This document shows positions 63,135 to 64,000 of a DNA stretch of 64,000 bases, one piece after another. The notes under the pieces are model-generated. The model was not told the DNA's origin and made no database searches. It saw only the letters and a program-made list of their open reading frames with translations. The stretch is from Cercospora beticola (Eukaryota; Ascomycota; Dothideomycetes; Mycosphaerellales; Mycosphaerellaceae). Made by a program: the position numbers and the translations under genes. The stretch is from assembly GCF_033473495.1 (NCBI RefSeq), contig NC_088936.1, positions 3,224,001-3,288,000 of the forward strand, in the 5' to 3' direction. Position 1 is the stretch's first letter, and every line of letters begins with the position of its first letter.

Positions 63135-64000
63135 CGTAACTCTTGCACACGCGTCACGCGCGTACTCCTCAAATTGTTCGGACGGGCAATCTCGGTGCTC
63201 ACAAGCTTGAGTCCTTACGAACTGTTGACCAGCAACGTACAACTCACGCACGACAACGCAGAAGAGGAACAAGAAGCGCAAAAAGCCCAGGAAGCGTGCA
63301 TCCCGCGCGGTACTTACTATACCATCTTCCTCATCGCTCTCGCCAGTGCCTTTACCACCGCATCCGCGGTATTTGGCGTTGTGGCACCTACGGCCAATGC
63401 GCATGAAAGCGGGCATGTGAGGTACTGGACGAATTGGGAGCTCGGTGGAAGCTGCGCGGACGAACTCTAAAGTCGACGCAAAGCCAGAATGTGGGTCTGG
63501 ACAGCAGCCACATGAGAGAGCTCAGATAATTTTTGACCGAGGCTTCCATACAGAGCATGAGCACGAAGCCACAGCATCAAATTCTTGTTGGCATAAGGTT
63601 AAATCGAAGGTTCCTGCTCAGGTGCCGTCTGGAGAAATCCGGAGCAGGACTTCACGTCGCCTCTTCTCCGCACTTGACCGCCCGACTTGGCTGACTGTGT
63701 GCGTGTCCTTTGGGAAATGGGCCGAGCAACGAGCGGCGAGCAGACGGCACCTCCGCTTTGCACGCGGCACACGACTGTCGATACAGCGCCACATGTCAAT
63801 GAGAAGACAGCGGATCAAGCTCCTCGGCTCAGCAGCTGGGTACGAGCATCAGATAGAGATACCAAGACGCGTCCCACGTCGCTGAGTCGTTCGCGGTCCA
63901 TGGCTGTCTTTTCATCAGGTGCTGTAATAATGAAAAGGATGAATCATGATTGTTCTTCGAAATTGCGCCAAGATGATCTGATCTTCAGTTGCAAGTCGCT
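63135..64000. other. Window end, no gene recognised
   Basis: Upstream DNA of the Mid2-like gene and beyond. A forward frame at 63174-63470 contains a helix-like stretch but lacks an ATG start and is not called. Confidence 0.4.

Noticed and set aside
63174..63470. 98-codon forward frame with a helix-like segment upstream of the Mid2-like gene
   Set aside because: No ATG start in frame at its beginning and partly antisense to the leader of the minus-strand gene.

Overview
The window looks like chromosomal DNA of a filamentous ascomycete (Pezizomycotina; Dothideomycetes is my guess, not proven). The reasons are: genes on both strands about 0.5-1 kb apart; short GT-AG introns of mostly 47-82 nt with CTAAC/CTGAC-like branch sites; typical fungal families (AlcR-type zinc cluster factor, PRISE-like reductase, fasciclin and Mid2-like wall proteins, CCDC174, profilin); and a transposon island with the hallmark of repeat-induced point mutation (RIP).

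Layout. 1-3330 is an AT-rich island of two decayed LTR retrotransposon pieces: a Ty1/Copia pol remnant on + (about 1-1980) and a gag remnant on - (about 2015-2790). Both keep their frame but are full of stops. 3586-4595 is a secreted protein. 5210-13522 holds the most unusual feature: six tandem, same-strand genes for small nuclear-looking proteins that share a modified zinc cluster (six Cys plus a trailing His), usually a D-P-x-W-x-P-G-like motif, an R-R-S-x-R motif and acidic tracts. I know no named family for them, and they look like a local expansion.

14.1-34.9 kb is mostly housekeeping: a CMP/dCMP deaminase-like protein with a very long insertion, an F-box-like protein, a Rab GTPase, a mitochondrial COX14-like protein, a DUF2458-like coiled-coil protein, a GPI-type wall protein, a small Cys-rich membrane protein, a nucleolar RRM protein, an S6K-like AGC kinase head-to-head with eIF3c, and profilin. 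36.1-53.0 kb has an AlcR-like transcription factor, homoserine dehydrogenase head-to-head with CCDC174, a fasciclin protein, a small mitochondrial-type membrane protein, a 4-coumarate/acyl-CoA ligase with a peroxisomal C terminus, an SDR and a zinc alcohol dehydrogenase. 54-63 kb has an APH-type kinase, a PRISE-like reductase, an alpha/beta hydrolase, a large membrane protein whose frame breaks twice, and a Mid2-like Ser/Thr-rich membrane protein.

How the genes may work together is inference. The AlcR homologue and the zinc ADH lie about 13 kb apart, and the ADH upstream region carries several 5'-WGCGG-3' cores, so an ethanol or aldehyde regulon is possible. The CoA ligase, SDR, ADH, PRISE-like reductase and hydrolase form a loose run of small-molecule enzymes, but without a backbone synthase I do not call it a biosynthetic cluster. 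All exon boundaries were placed by eye from splice signals, frame and family similarity. No search was run.
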